Source: Bacillota bacterium
Lineage (GTDB): Bacteria > Bacillota > Clostridia > Acetivibrionales > DSM-1351
Length of the DNA: 25,764 bases
NCBI GenBank assembly: GCA_023444055.1
Contig: JAEZRV010000050.1
Location: 1-25,764 of the forward strand
Direction: 5' to 3'
Positions 7,784 to 15,185 of the stretch are shown in pieces. The translations under genes were made by a program, and so were the position numbers. Position 1 is the stretch's first letter. The number at the start of each line of letters is the position of its first letter. The notes below the pieces were generated by a model, which saw only the letters and a program-made list of their open reading frames with translations, was not told where the DNA came from and searched no databases.

Positions 7784-9376
7784 ATGGTTTCCGAGGCTAT
7801 TTTTGATACAATAAACAGAATATTATCAACTAATGCAATTGAAAGTGACTTGCTTAATGAAAATGAGATATATATAAAAGTTGCAGTATCATCTCTTAAA
7901 GAAGACTGTACTAGCATTTATAATAATATTGATTGTGTACTTGTTGACTTATTTGGTAATGATACTTCTGAAATAAATAAATGTATAACTGTTTATTATA
8001 CATTTGCTGTTAGGTCATCCAATACATTAATCACTATATACGTTGAATTAGATAAAAGTATTTCTATGCAAATTAGTTCAATTTCAAAAGAAATTCCTGC
8101 TGCAAGCTTGTATGAAAGAGAAATACAAGATATGTTCGGTGTTTCTTTTGTTGATTCAATAGATAGCAGGGAATTGGTACATCATGGGAACTTTCCATTG
8201 AATGTACATCCTTTAAATAAAGATTTTAAAGCAAATACTCGATTAAATTTTGAAAATCGTGAGCAAAGATTTACTAGTATTTCAGGTACAGGAGTATTTG
8301 AAGTTGCTGTTGGGCCTGTTCATGCTGGAATAATTGAACCTGGACATTTTAGATTTAGTGTGGCAGGTGAACCTATTATAAATATTGAGGCTAAATTGTA
8401 TTATACTCATCGTGGATTAGAGAAGTTATCAGAGAACGAAGACTATATGAAAGTACTTTTGTTTTCAGAGAGAATATCAGGAGATGAGACATTTACAAAT
8501 TCTTTAGCATATTGTCAGGCAATTGAAAAAATTAACAGGATAACATATCTTCCTGAAAGAGCCCTTTATTCGAGGGTTATATTTGCAGAACTTGAACGTA
8601 TTTGTAGCCATCTTGGTGATATTTCTGGCCTATGTGTTGATACAGGTTATATTTTTGCAAATGGACAGTTTGCTATGATGAGACGCTGGATACAGCTATT
8701 ATGTGAGCAACTTACAGGGAGTAGATTTTTAAGAAATACAAATAAACCAGGTGGATTAAGGCGAGATTTTATTAGAAATAATGAAAAATTAGTTTTAGAG
8801 TGTTTAAATAATCTAGACAATGAGTTTAATGATACAGTAGGAATAATAAAAAATAATGGAATGTTTATTGACAGAGTGGAGCATACTGGAATTTTAAGCA
8901 ATTCTATAGCAATTGATTTGAATGTGGTTGGTCCAGGTGGCAGAGCTAGTGGAATTAACACAGATGTTAGAAAAGAATTTCCATATGCTGCTTATTCAAA
9001 GCTTAAATTTAATGTTCCTCAACATAGTAATTGTGATATTAATTGCAGAATGAATGTTAAAATTGAGGAGGTTATTGAGTCTATAAGCATTATTAGACAA
9101 GCTATTGAGAAGATGCCTGAAGAAGGACCTATTTCTATTGATATTGGAGACTTAAAGCCTTATTCATATGCTTTTGGAATGACTGAATCACCAAGAGGCG
9201 AAAATATTCATTTTGTTATGACAGGTGTCAATAATACTATTTTACGCTATAAGGTTAGAACACCTTCATTTTGCAATTGGCCTGCACTTTGCCATGCTGT
9301 AAACTCAAATACTTTAACAGATTTTCCGTTAATAAATAAGAGCTTCAACTTGTCATATGCTGGGAATGATTTATAA
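7784..9376 (+). CDS. hyfG: HyfG/HycE-like large subunit (NuoC-NuoD fusion) lacking NiFe cysteines
   Basis: The 530-residue protein fuses a NuoC-like domain (about residues 30-150, with EREIQDMFGV) to a NuoD/NiFe-hydrogenase large-subunit domain (about 170-530). The group-4 signature GPVHAGIIEPGHFRF is at 177-191 and YTHRGLEKLSEN at 207-218. In true hydrogenases the next region is RVCGICxxxHS; here residues 230-240 read RISGDETFTNS, with both cysteines absent. The C-terminal DPCxxC is also gone: the protein ends KSFNLSYAGNDL at 519-530, where SLDPCYSCTDR stands in HyfG. Without four cysteine ligands it cannot hold a standard NiFe centre. This matches the 'Ehr' hydrogenase-related complexes. 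AGGAGGG precedes the ATG. Confidence 0.93.
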   Translation: MVSEAIFDTINRILSTNAIESDLLNENEIYIKVAVSSLKEDCTSIYNNIDCVLVDLFGNDTSEINKCITVYYTFAVRSSNTLITIYVELDKSISMQISSISKEIPAASLYEREIQDMFGVSFVDSIDSRELVHHGNFPLNVHPLNKDFKANTRLNFENREQRFTSISGTGVFEVAVGPVHAGIIEPGHFRFSVAGEPIINIEAKLYYTHRGLEKLSENEDYMKVLLFSERISGDETFTNSLAYCQAIEKINRITYLPERALYSRVIFAELERICSHLGDISGLCVDTGYIFANGQFAMMRRWIQLLCEQLTGSRFLRNTNKPGGLRRDFIRNNEKLVLECLNNLDNEFNDTVGIIKNNGMFIDRVEHTGILSNSIAIDLNVVGPGGRASGINTDVRKEFPYAAYSKLKFNVPQHSNCDINCRMNVKIEEVIESISIIRQAIEKMPEEGPISIDIGDLKPYSYAFGMTESPRGENIHFVMTGVNNTILRYKVRTPSFCNWPALCHAVNSNTLTDFPLINKSFNLSYAGNDL

Positions 9377-9436
9377 ATGCGACAATGGTTTAGTTTGCAA
9401 TTATTACGTAGCTTGTTTGTGGAGGTAGATGTTACA

Positions 9437-10237
9437 ATGCATAATACAATAAAAAAGCTTTTTAAACATGGTACTGTTACTATTGATTACCCAAAAAAAC
9501 CAATAAAGAGTTCATACATTACAGGTATGCTTGAATTTGATTATACTAAATGTAAAAGATGCATGAAATGCATTAGTTCGTGTCCAACAGGAGCTATTGT
9601 TTTAGTTGATAATGACAAGCAAAAGGAAAAGTCACCTGCAGTCAATATAGATGAGTGTATTTTCTGTAGATTTTGTGAAGAAGCATGTTCAAACAAAGCA
9701 GTATTTCTATCAAATAAATTCGAACTTGCACAGAAAAACAGAGATACATTAAGAGCAACGCCATTGATAATTCAAGATGATAATGTGAAAGGTCTAGATT
9801 ATGAACTTTTAGGTAAACAACTTAAAGAAAAAGTAAGCAAATTTTATGGTAGAAGTCTAAATATCAGAGAGGTAGATGCTGGTTCTTGTAATGGTTGTGA
9901 TTATGAATTAAATGCTTTATCATCACCATACAATGACCTAGAGCGTTTAGGTATTCAATTTGTTGCATCACCAAGACATGCTGATATGTTAATGGTAACT
10001 GGCTGCGTAACTAGAAATATGGAGGAAGCACTAATAAAGACTTATAATGCAACACCTTCACCAAAATTAGTTATAGCTGTTGGTGCTTGTGCATGCAGTG
10101 GTGGTATATTTAAAAACAGCTATGCTGGTAGAAATGGTGTTGATTCAGTGTTACCTGTAGATGTTTATATTCCAGGATGTCCCCCAAGACCTCAAGCATT
10201 AATTTATGGTATATTAAAAGCAATAGGAAAACTATAG
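9437..10237 (+). CDS. hyfI: Ferredoxin-HyfI (NuoI-like + NuoB-like) fusion small subunit
   Basis: This 266-residue protein carries two [4Fe-4S] ferredoxin motifs, C39-C42-C45-C49 and C74-C77-C80-C84, followed by a NuoB/HycG-type small-subunit domain (about 140-266). The proximal-cluster ligands are kept: SCNGCDYE (C151, C154), GACACSGG (C218) and IPGCPPRP (C248), with an extra C190 in TGCVTR. In E. coli these are two proteins (HyfH and HyfI), so one gene here supplies the whole cluster wire. I start at ATG 9437, which has GGAGG 11 nt upstream; an in-frame ATG at 9377, directly after the hyfG stop, lacks a site. All Fe-S ligands are intact although the partner large subunit has lost its metal site. 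Confidence 0.92.
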   Translation: MHNTIKKLFKHGTVTIDYPKKPIKSSYITGMLEFDYTKCKRCMKCISSCPTGAIVLVDNDKQKEKSPAVNIDECIFCRFCEEACSNKAVFLSNKFELAQKNRDTLRATPLIIQDDNVKGLDYELLGKQLKEKVSKFYGRSLNIREVDAGSCNGCDYELNALSSPYNDLERLGIQFVASPRHADMLMVTGCVTRNMEEALIKTYNATPSPKLVIAVGACACSGGIFKNSYAGRNGVDSVLPVDVYIPGCPPRPQALIYGILKAIGKL

Positions 10238-10270
10238 TTAGTATAGTAGGTTGCTAAAAAGAATGTAAAT

Positions 10271-10470
10271 GTAGCGGTAAAAGAGTAGCAAACCTATGCG
10301 AAGCAAAAGCTCTCAATTATGTTTTAGCTTAATTATTTGCCGAGAGTCGGTGTTGAGATTAGCTTGAAAGATTTTGTTATAGTAGCAAAAAGAGATAGCA
10401 TACCTCTGCGAAGCAGATGTTCTCCACTGAAAGCTTTACCATTATTTGTGCCCAAATGGGTGTGGGAGGA
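10271..10470 (+). repeat. Tandemly duplicated leader sequence
   Basis: Two ~90-bp units (10271-10360 and 10381-10470), exactly 110 bp apart, share roughly 60 percent identity. Shared blocks include ACCT(A/C)TGCGAAGCA, then a TCTC, then ATTATTTG and GG-TGT. Unit 2 ends in the GGGAGGA ribosome-binding site of the small cysteine-rich gene; unit 1 ends in a degenerate equivalent. Each can fold into a stem (for example GAGA/TCTC around CTGC-GAA-GCAG in unit 2). Confidence 0.6.
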
Positions 10471-10474
10471 TAGT

Positions 10475-10699
10475 ATGGAAGATAAATGTGAAATATATGA
10501 TAGAGAATGTATTAATTGCGGTGAATGTGAAATTTGTGATTTAGATCCTAAAAAGCATTGCGACAATTGTGGTAAATGTATTGATGAGGTTGATGATTAT
10601 AGAAGCGTCACGATAGAAGATTTTATAAAATCAAATATAACTAAGGAACAGATTGATAGAGTCAGTAAAAAGCTAAGTGAAAAAGAAAACGAAATATGA
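10475..10699 (+). CDS. Small eight-cysteine protein, probably metal- or Fe-S-binding
   Basis: I do not recognise this 74-residue protein. Eight cysteines (C5, 12, 15, 18, 21, 29, 32, 35) crowd its first half, with the pattern CxxCxxCxxC then CxxCxxC. The second half is charged and probably helical (DEVDDYRSVTIEDFIKSNI). The spacing could bind an Fe-S cluster or zinc, but it is not a standard ferredoxin: the CxxxCP ending is missing. GGGAGGA (10464-10470) lies 4 nt before the ATG. It follows the hydrogenase-like small subunit on the same strand, so an electron-carrier or assembly role for the complex is possible. A cysteine desulfurase follows it. Confidence 0.75.
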   Translation: MEDKCEIYDRECINCGECEICDLDPKKHCDNCGKCIDEVDDYRSVTIEDFIKSNITKEQIDRVSKKLSEKENEI

Positions 10700-10816
10700 C
10701 ATAATTAATGTTTGTATTTGATTATAGATTATAATAAAATAGAAGTTCAAAATAATTCATATAGAAATGTTTAATTAAAGTTTTTAGGGTTAAATTTTGA
10801 AAGGTTGGTTATTAGA

Positions 10817-11980
10817 ATGTGTCATGAGATATACTTAGATAATAGTGCTACAACAAAGCCCTATGACGAAGTTATTCAATATATGTATGATGTAAGCAAA
10901 AATTTTTATGGTAATCCTTCCTCTTTGCATACAAAAGGTATAGAGGCTGAAAATCTAGTAAAGCGTGCTAGAACTCAGATTGCTGCTGCACTTAAGGTGG
11001 ATTTAAAAGAAATTCTTTTTACCTCATGTGGGACAGAATCAAATAATATGGCTATATGTGGTTTTTTAAAAGCAAATCCTAGAGTAGGTAAACACATTAT
11101 AACAAGTGAAATAGAGCATCCATCTATCTTAGAAGTTTTTAAACAACTTGAAAAGGATGGCTATAGAGTTGACTATATTCAAGTAGATAGCCAAGGAATA
11201 GTTAATCTTGAAGTCTTAGAAAAGGTAATAGATAGTGATACTTCTCTACTTAGTTTCATGCATACAAATAATGAAGCTGGTTCAATGCAGCCTATTGAAG
11301 AGATTAGTAAAATAAGAAAAGATATGTGCCCATCTGCAGTACTTCATGTAGATGCTGTTCAAGCATTTGGAAAAGTTCGTATTCACCCTATAAGCAATGG
11401 TATAGACCTGTTGTCCATAAGTTCACACAAAATCCATGGACCGAAGGGAATGGGTGCACTTTATATCAGAAAAGGAATAAAAGTTAAGCCTGTTTTACTT
11501 GGCGGAGGACAAGAAGCATCACTACGTTCAGGGACAGAGAATGTTCCTGGTATATGCGGATTTGGACTGGCTACTGAAAAAATATTTGCATCTATTGATG
11601 AAAACTATTCTCACGTAAGTTCTTTAAAAAATTATTTTGTACAAAAAATAAAAGAGTCGTTTGAAAATGCTGTGATAAATTCACCTGATAAAGCTTTACC
11701 ATATATTGTTAATGTCTCGTTTTCAAATTTAAAATCTGAGGTTTTATTACATCATCTAGAACAGAGGAACATTTTTGTATCCACTGGGTCTGCATGTTCC
11801 TCTAACAAAAGAAATCATAGTTATGTTTTAAAGGCTATGGGAGTTAATTCAAAACATATTGATAGTGCTATAAGGTTCAGTTTATCAGCCTCAAATTCTA
11901 TTAGTGATATTGATGAAACAATTAATGTATTAAATGAAATCATACCGGTAATAAGTATCAAACATGGAGGAAAAAGATGA
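10817..11980 (+). CDS. Cysteine desulfurase (IscS/NifS family)
   Basis: The enzyme takes sulfur from L-cysteine as a persulfide for tRNA thiolation or Fe-S assembly, using pyridoxal phosphate. This 387-residue protein shows the family's N-terminal YLDNSATT, the PLP-stacking histidine in EIEHPS (H101), the PLP lysine in SSHKIHGPKG (K205) and the active-site cysteine in STGSACSS (C327). It overlaps the next gene, thiI, by 4 bp, so its main job is probably to feed sulfur to ThiI for 4-thiouridine, as known for NifS-like partners of ThiI in Firmicutes. ATG 10817 is chosen over an in-frame TTG at 10805; AAAGG lies upstream but is not strong. Confidence 0.95.
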   Translation: MCHEIYLDNSATTKPYDEVIQYMYDVSKNFYGNPSSLHTKGIEAENLVKRARTQIAAALKVDLKEILFTSCGTESNNMAICGFLKANPRVGKHIITSEIEHPSILEVFKQLEKDGYRVDYIQVDSQGIVNLEVLEKVIDSDTSLLSFMHTNNEAGSMQPIEEISKIRKDMCPSAVLHVDAVQAFGKVRIHPISNGIDLLSISSHKIHGPKGMGALYIRKGIKVKPVLLGGGQEASLRSGTENVPGICGFGLATEKIFASIDENYSHVSSLKNYFVQKIKESFENAVINSPDKALPYIVNVSFSNLKSEVLLHHLEQRNIFVSTGSACSSNKRNHSYVLKAMGVNSKHIDSAIRFSLSASNSISDIDETINVLNEIIPVISIKHGGKR

Positions 11981-13152
11981 AAAAGATTATTTTAGTCCGT
12001 TATGGAGAAATTATATTGAAAGGCTTAAACCGACCAGTTTTTGAAGAGAAGCTTGTTGGAAATATAAAAAGTGCAATATATAAATTTGGTAAGGCTAAGG
12101 TTTTAAAATCCCAAGGTAGAATTTATATTGAACCTGAAGAAGAAAACTACGATTTTGATGCCGTATTGCATAGAGTCATAAAAGTATTTGGTGTTGTATC
12201 AGTAAGTCCTGTTTGGAAAATTGACACTGATTTTGAACAAATTAAATCTCATGCTCTCAAAATGGCTGGAGAATTAGTAAGTCAAAATGGTTTCAAAACT
12301 TTTAAAGTTGAAACTAAAAGAGGTAATAAAAGATTTCCAATGCAGTCACCTGAGATTTGTAATGAAGTTGGAGGCTATATCTTAGAAAATGTTACAGGCT
12401 TATCAGTAGATGTTCATAAGCCTGATTTCATTATGTATATCGAAGTAAGAGAAAATTCATATGTATACTCTGAAACTGTTAAAGGACATGGTGGTATGCC
12501 ATTAGGATCAAATGGAAAAGCTATGCTTTTATTATCAGGAGGAATAGACAGTCCTGTTGCAGGTTGGATGATGGGTAAAAGAGGAGTTGAGCTTGAAGCT
12601 ATCCACTTTTACAGCTACCCATATACAAGCGAAAGGGCAAAGCAAAAGGTAATTGATCTTGCGCAGATTCTTGCAGGATACTGCGGTAAAATACATTTAC
12701 ACATAGTTCCTTTTACTGAGATACAATTAGCCATAAACGATAATTGCCCAGAGGAACAGCTCACTATTATTATGAGACGTATAATGATGAGAATTGCTGA
12801 GCAGATAGCACGTAACTCAAATGCTATGGCTCTTGTAACAGGTGAGAGTATGGGACAGGTTGCAAGCCAGACTATGCATGGACTATATTGTACTGATGCT
12901 GCTGTTAATATGCCTGTATTCAGACCTTTAATTGGAATGGATAAGGTAGAGGTGGTTGATATAGCTAGAAAGATTGATACATTTGAAACCTCAATTTTAC
13001 CATATGAAGATTGCTGTACTGTATTTGTTGCAAAACATCCACAGACAAAACCAAAGCTGGATAAAATTATGCTGTCGGAATCTAATGTTGATTTTGAGCC
13101 ATTAATAAAAACAGCTGTTGAAGCCACGGAAGTTATTTTAATTAAGCCATAA
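11977..13152 (+). CDS. thiI: ThiI, tRNA 4-thiouridine synthase
   Basis: ThiI adenylates uridine 8 of tRNA and replaces its oxygen with sulfur. The 391-residue protein has an N-terminal ferredoxin-like/THUMP region (about 1-165) and a PP-loop ATPase domain with SGGIDSP at 187-193. It is shorter than E. coli ThiI (482) because the C-terminal rhodanese domain is absent, the usual Firmicute form; sulfur must then come by another route, probably directly from the desulfurase encoded just upstream. GGAGG precedes the ATG, and the start overlaps the desulfurase stop (ATGA), indicating translational coupling. A strong hairpin follows the gene. Confidence 0.96.
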   Translation: MKKIILVRYGEIILKGLNRPVFEEKLVGNIKSAIYKFGKAKVLKSQGRIYIEPEEENYDFDAVLHRVIKVFGVVSVSPVWKIDTDFEQIKSHALKMAGELVSQNGFKTFKVETKRGNKRFPMQSPEICNEVGGYILENVTGLSVDVHKPDFIMYIEVRENSYVYSETVKGHGGMPLGSNGKAMLLLSGGIDSPVAGWMMGKRGVELEAIHFYSYPYTSERAKQKVIDLAQILAGYCGKIHLHIVPFTEIQLAINDNCPEEQLTIIMRRIMMRIAEQIARNSNAMALVTGESMGQVASQTMHGLYCTDAAVNMPVFRPLIGMDKVEVVDIARKIDTFETSILPYEDCCTVFVAKHPQTKPKLDKIMLSESNVDFEPLIKTAVEATEVILIKP

Positions 13153-13171
13153 ATTAGTCTATAATAATTAA

Positions 13172-13211
13172 CTATTAGGCATCCATTTAGTCTAACACGG
13201 GTGCCTAATAG
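13172..13211. terminator. Bidirectional terminator between thiI and the spore-surface-like gene
   Basis: CTATTAGGCATCC (13172-13184) pairs with GGGTGCCTAATAG (13199-13211), a 13-bp stem with one G-T pair. It lies between convergent genes. On the minus strand it is followed by TTAATTATTATAG, moderately T-rich; on the plus strand no T-run follows. It probably ends the minus-strand gene and may also protect the thiI transcript. Confidence 0.6.
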
Positions 13212-13359
13212 CAACAGATGAATATTTTAGAACAGTTAATAGCTTTGTTAAGAAATTTCTTGTGTGTATCATGTATCTAGTAATGCCGAGTTATGCCAGT
13301 CTGTCATTAATTTATAATCTTTTTTAATTTAATCTTTTATAATTAAACAATCTTTTATA

Positions 13360-14499
13360 TTAATTAATCTTTTGAATGAAAATAAATGCATTAATTTTAC
13401 TTTCATAAGAAGTAGTCTGTTGAGGTATAGTAGCATTACCTGAATGATTTTTTATATATAAAAAGTCACCAGCAGAAGCAGTAATAAATCCTATACCTAA
13501 TTGTAAATCAGCAAGGGAAATATAGGTGCTATCTAAAACAGGATTATCTTTTTGGTATAGCGTAAATTGATTTGTCTTATTTCCAGTAATATAGAAGTTG
13601 ATTAAATAGATGCCAGTATTGGAAATGTAAATTAAATCTGTACCAGGTTTATGTACAAATCCTTTAGTAACGGTTCCATTAATGCTAAAGTTTATATTGG
13701 AACCAGCTTCAATAGTTTGACTATCCAAGTTAAAAATATAAGCATATTCATATGACCCTTGTGATGTGTTTAAGCCAATAGGTCTATCCGAAATAGTAGC
13801 ACCAGTGTCAACAGTAGGACTAGCTGTTATATTAGTACCTGTATTGATGGCAGTGCCAGTGTCAACAGTAGGACTGGCGGTTATATTAGTACCAGTACTG
13901 ATGGCAGTACCAGTGTCAACAGTAGGACTTGCTGTTATATTAGTACCAGTACTGATGGCAGTACCAGTGTCAATAGTAGGGCTCGCTGTTATATTAGTAC
14001 CTGTACTGATGGCTGTACCGGTGTCAACAGTAGGACTTGCTATTATATTAGTACCTGTATCAATAGTAGGACCCGCATCTAGATTAGGACCCGTTATAAC
14101 ATTAGGTCCAGCATCAAGAATAGGACCTGTTAATATATTAGGTCCAGTATCAAGGGTAGGACTTGCATCAATATTTGGGCCAGTTATGAAAGTAGGTCCT
14201 GTATTTAAGGTGGGATTTAGTTGTATTGTTTCACCATTTGAACCAGATTGACTAAAAGTGTTCATAAGACATGGTGGTGTAAGATAGCAGTAGCAGCTAC
14301 CACAACTAGAGCATTGGCCATGCATACATATGTTTTTGTATTTAGAGCATTTGCAACAATTAAAACAACTGCAGAAATCCTTTTTACAATCTACATTTTT
14401 AAGATGCTCCTGAATAGATTCTAAAACTGCTTTTAATTTTGATTCATGTTGCTTTTTACCTCGATGACTATTTGAATTGTATGAATCATTGAGCCCCAT
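13360..14499 (-). CDS. Spore-surface-like protein: Cys-rich head, 6-residue repeats, C1q/BclA-like tail
   Basis: This 379-residue protein has three parts. The N-terminal region contains a dense cysteine cluster at about residues 38-77 (CSCFNCCKC, CSSCGSCYCY). The middle, about 95-245, repeats every six residues (TGPNID, ASPTLD, TGPNIL, AGPNVI, TGTNIT) with an aliphatic residue at position five. The end, about 250-379, resembles the C1q/TNF-like trimerisation domain of BclA-type exosporium proteins (YAYIFN, then GIYLINFYI). This layout suggests a fibrous spore-coat or exosporium protein crosslinked through cysteines. The repeat is not collagen GXY. AGGAG lies 11 nt before the ATG. The spore location is inferred from architecture alone. 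Confidence 0.8.
   Translation of the reverse strand: MGLNDSYNSNSHRGKKQHESKLKAVLESIQEHLKNVDCKKDFCSCFNCCKCSKYKNICMHGQCSSCGSCYCYLTPPCLMNTFSQSGSNGETIQLNPTLNTGPTFITGPNIDASPTLDTGPNILTGPILDAGPNVITGPNLDAGPTIDTGTNIIASPTVDTGTAISTGTNITASPTIDTGTAISTGTNITASPTVDTGTAISTGTNITASPTVDTGTAINTGTNITASPTVDTGATISDRPIGLNTSQGSYEYAYIFNLDSQTIEAGSNINFSINGTVTKGFVHKPGTDLIYISNTGIYLINFYITGNKTNQFTLYQKDNPVLDSTYISLADLQLGIGFITASAGDFLYIKNHSGNATIPQQTTSYESKINAFIFIQKIN
13802..14071. repeat. 54-bp tandem repeat inside the spore-surface-like gene
   Basis: Five units begin at 13802, 13856, 13910, 13964 and 14018, exactly 54 bp apart and nearly identical (CCAGTGTCAACAGTAGGACT core on the plus strand). Each encodes 18 residues, that is three six-residue turns (ASPTVD, TGTAIS, TGTNIT). 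Degenerate 18-bp units continue to about 14210. Such repeats change copy number easily. The long open frame on the opposite strand here is only a shadow of the repeat. Confidence 0.92.
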
Positions 14500-14634
14500 A
14501 AATATATAATCTCCTAAACAAAAGAGTTTAGTACATTTTATTGAAAGGTGACATAAAATGTTACTAATGTTGATTTAATATCTTTTAATGCTCTATTAAA
14601 AACTTATCACTTAGATTTTGCGCGTTTAATTATA

Positions 14635-15101
14635 TACTCAACTTTGCAACTGGAAATTGTAGGTGCAGGAGTCCTATCAATAGGTTTTAATGAGGAATAA
14701 TTTTATAAATTGGTTTATAAATCCATTAAATCTACTCTTAAGACTACAGTAATAAAATCCAATTTATTTATTTTCATAGAATACTAAAATAACTATAGAT
14801 TTTTTATTTAAAAAGATAATTAGTATAACTTCTAAATAATATTATAGAAGTAGATATATTTATTATATGTATAGAATCTTGGCAGTTGTGATTAAATTGA
14901 TACATGAAATTAAATTTAGCAATTTACAATAAAATGCGTAGTTTACATTTCGCGCATTTATCGTTCTCTTCGCGAATCAAGAAGCTGTGAGCAGCTTTTC
15001 GTGGATTTGAGCAATCAAGCAACGGCCATAAGGGATAGTTTCTTCTGATAGCAGTTAGCAAGAAACGAGCCCATAAATACTGTTGTAAAGTCGTGATAAT
15101 A
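14635..15101. mobile_element. Degenerate copy of the hairpin-rich element (copy 2)
   Basis: The stretch 14635-14684 resembles the left end of copy 1 (TACTC-ACTTT, then GTAGGTG, then TATCAAT-GG). The stretch 15056-15101 resembles its right end (TTAGCAAGAAAC, then TAAAGTCG-G-TAATAA; compare copy 3). The length, about 465 bp, matches copy 1 (448 bp). Internal stems include TTCGCG (14949-14954)/CGCGAA (14971-14976) and AAGCTG (14982-14987)/CAGCTT (14992-14997). Both ends are weak individually, so this is tentative. This gene-free interval (14500-15185) holds no other feature I can support. Confidence 0.35.
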
Positions 15102-15185
15102 AGGTGAAAGCAATTATATAAAAAGGGGATCATATCGGTATCAGTAATTAAAAGTGGTATCGTGCATGGTACGAGGCATTGGCAT

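Noticed and set aside
2348..10237. A functional energy-converting NiFe hydrogenase (Hyf or Ech) or formate hydrogenlyase
   Set aside because: The large subunit lacks all four metal-binding cysteines, and no formate dehydrogenase or maturation gene is present in the window.
12615..13214. Minus-strand open frame of 199 codons within thiI
   Set aside because: It lies antiparallel to the conserved PP-loop domain of thiI and has no recognisable domain of its own.
13766..14251. Plus-strand open frame of 161 codons opposite the spore-surface-like gene
   Set aside because: It is a strictly periodic shadow of the 54-bp repeat; the minus-strand protein has a proper start and recognisable domain layout.
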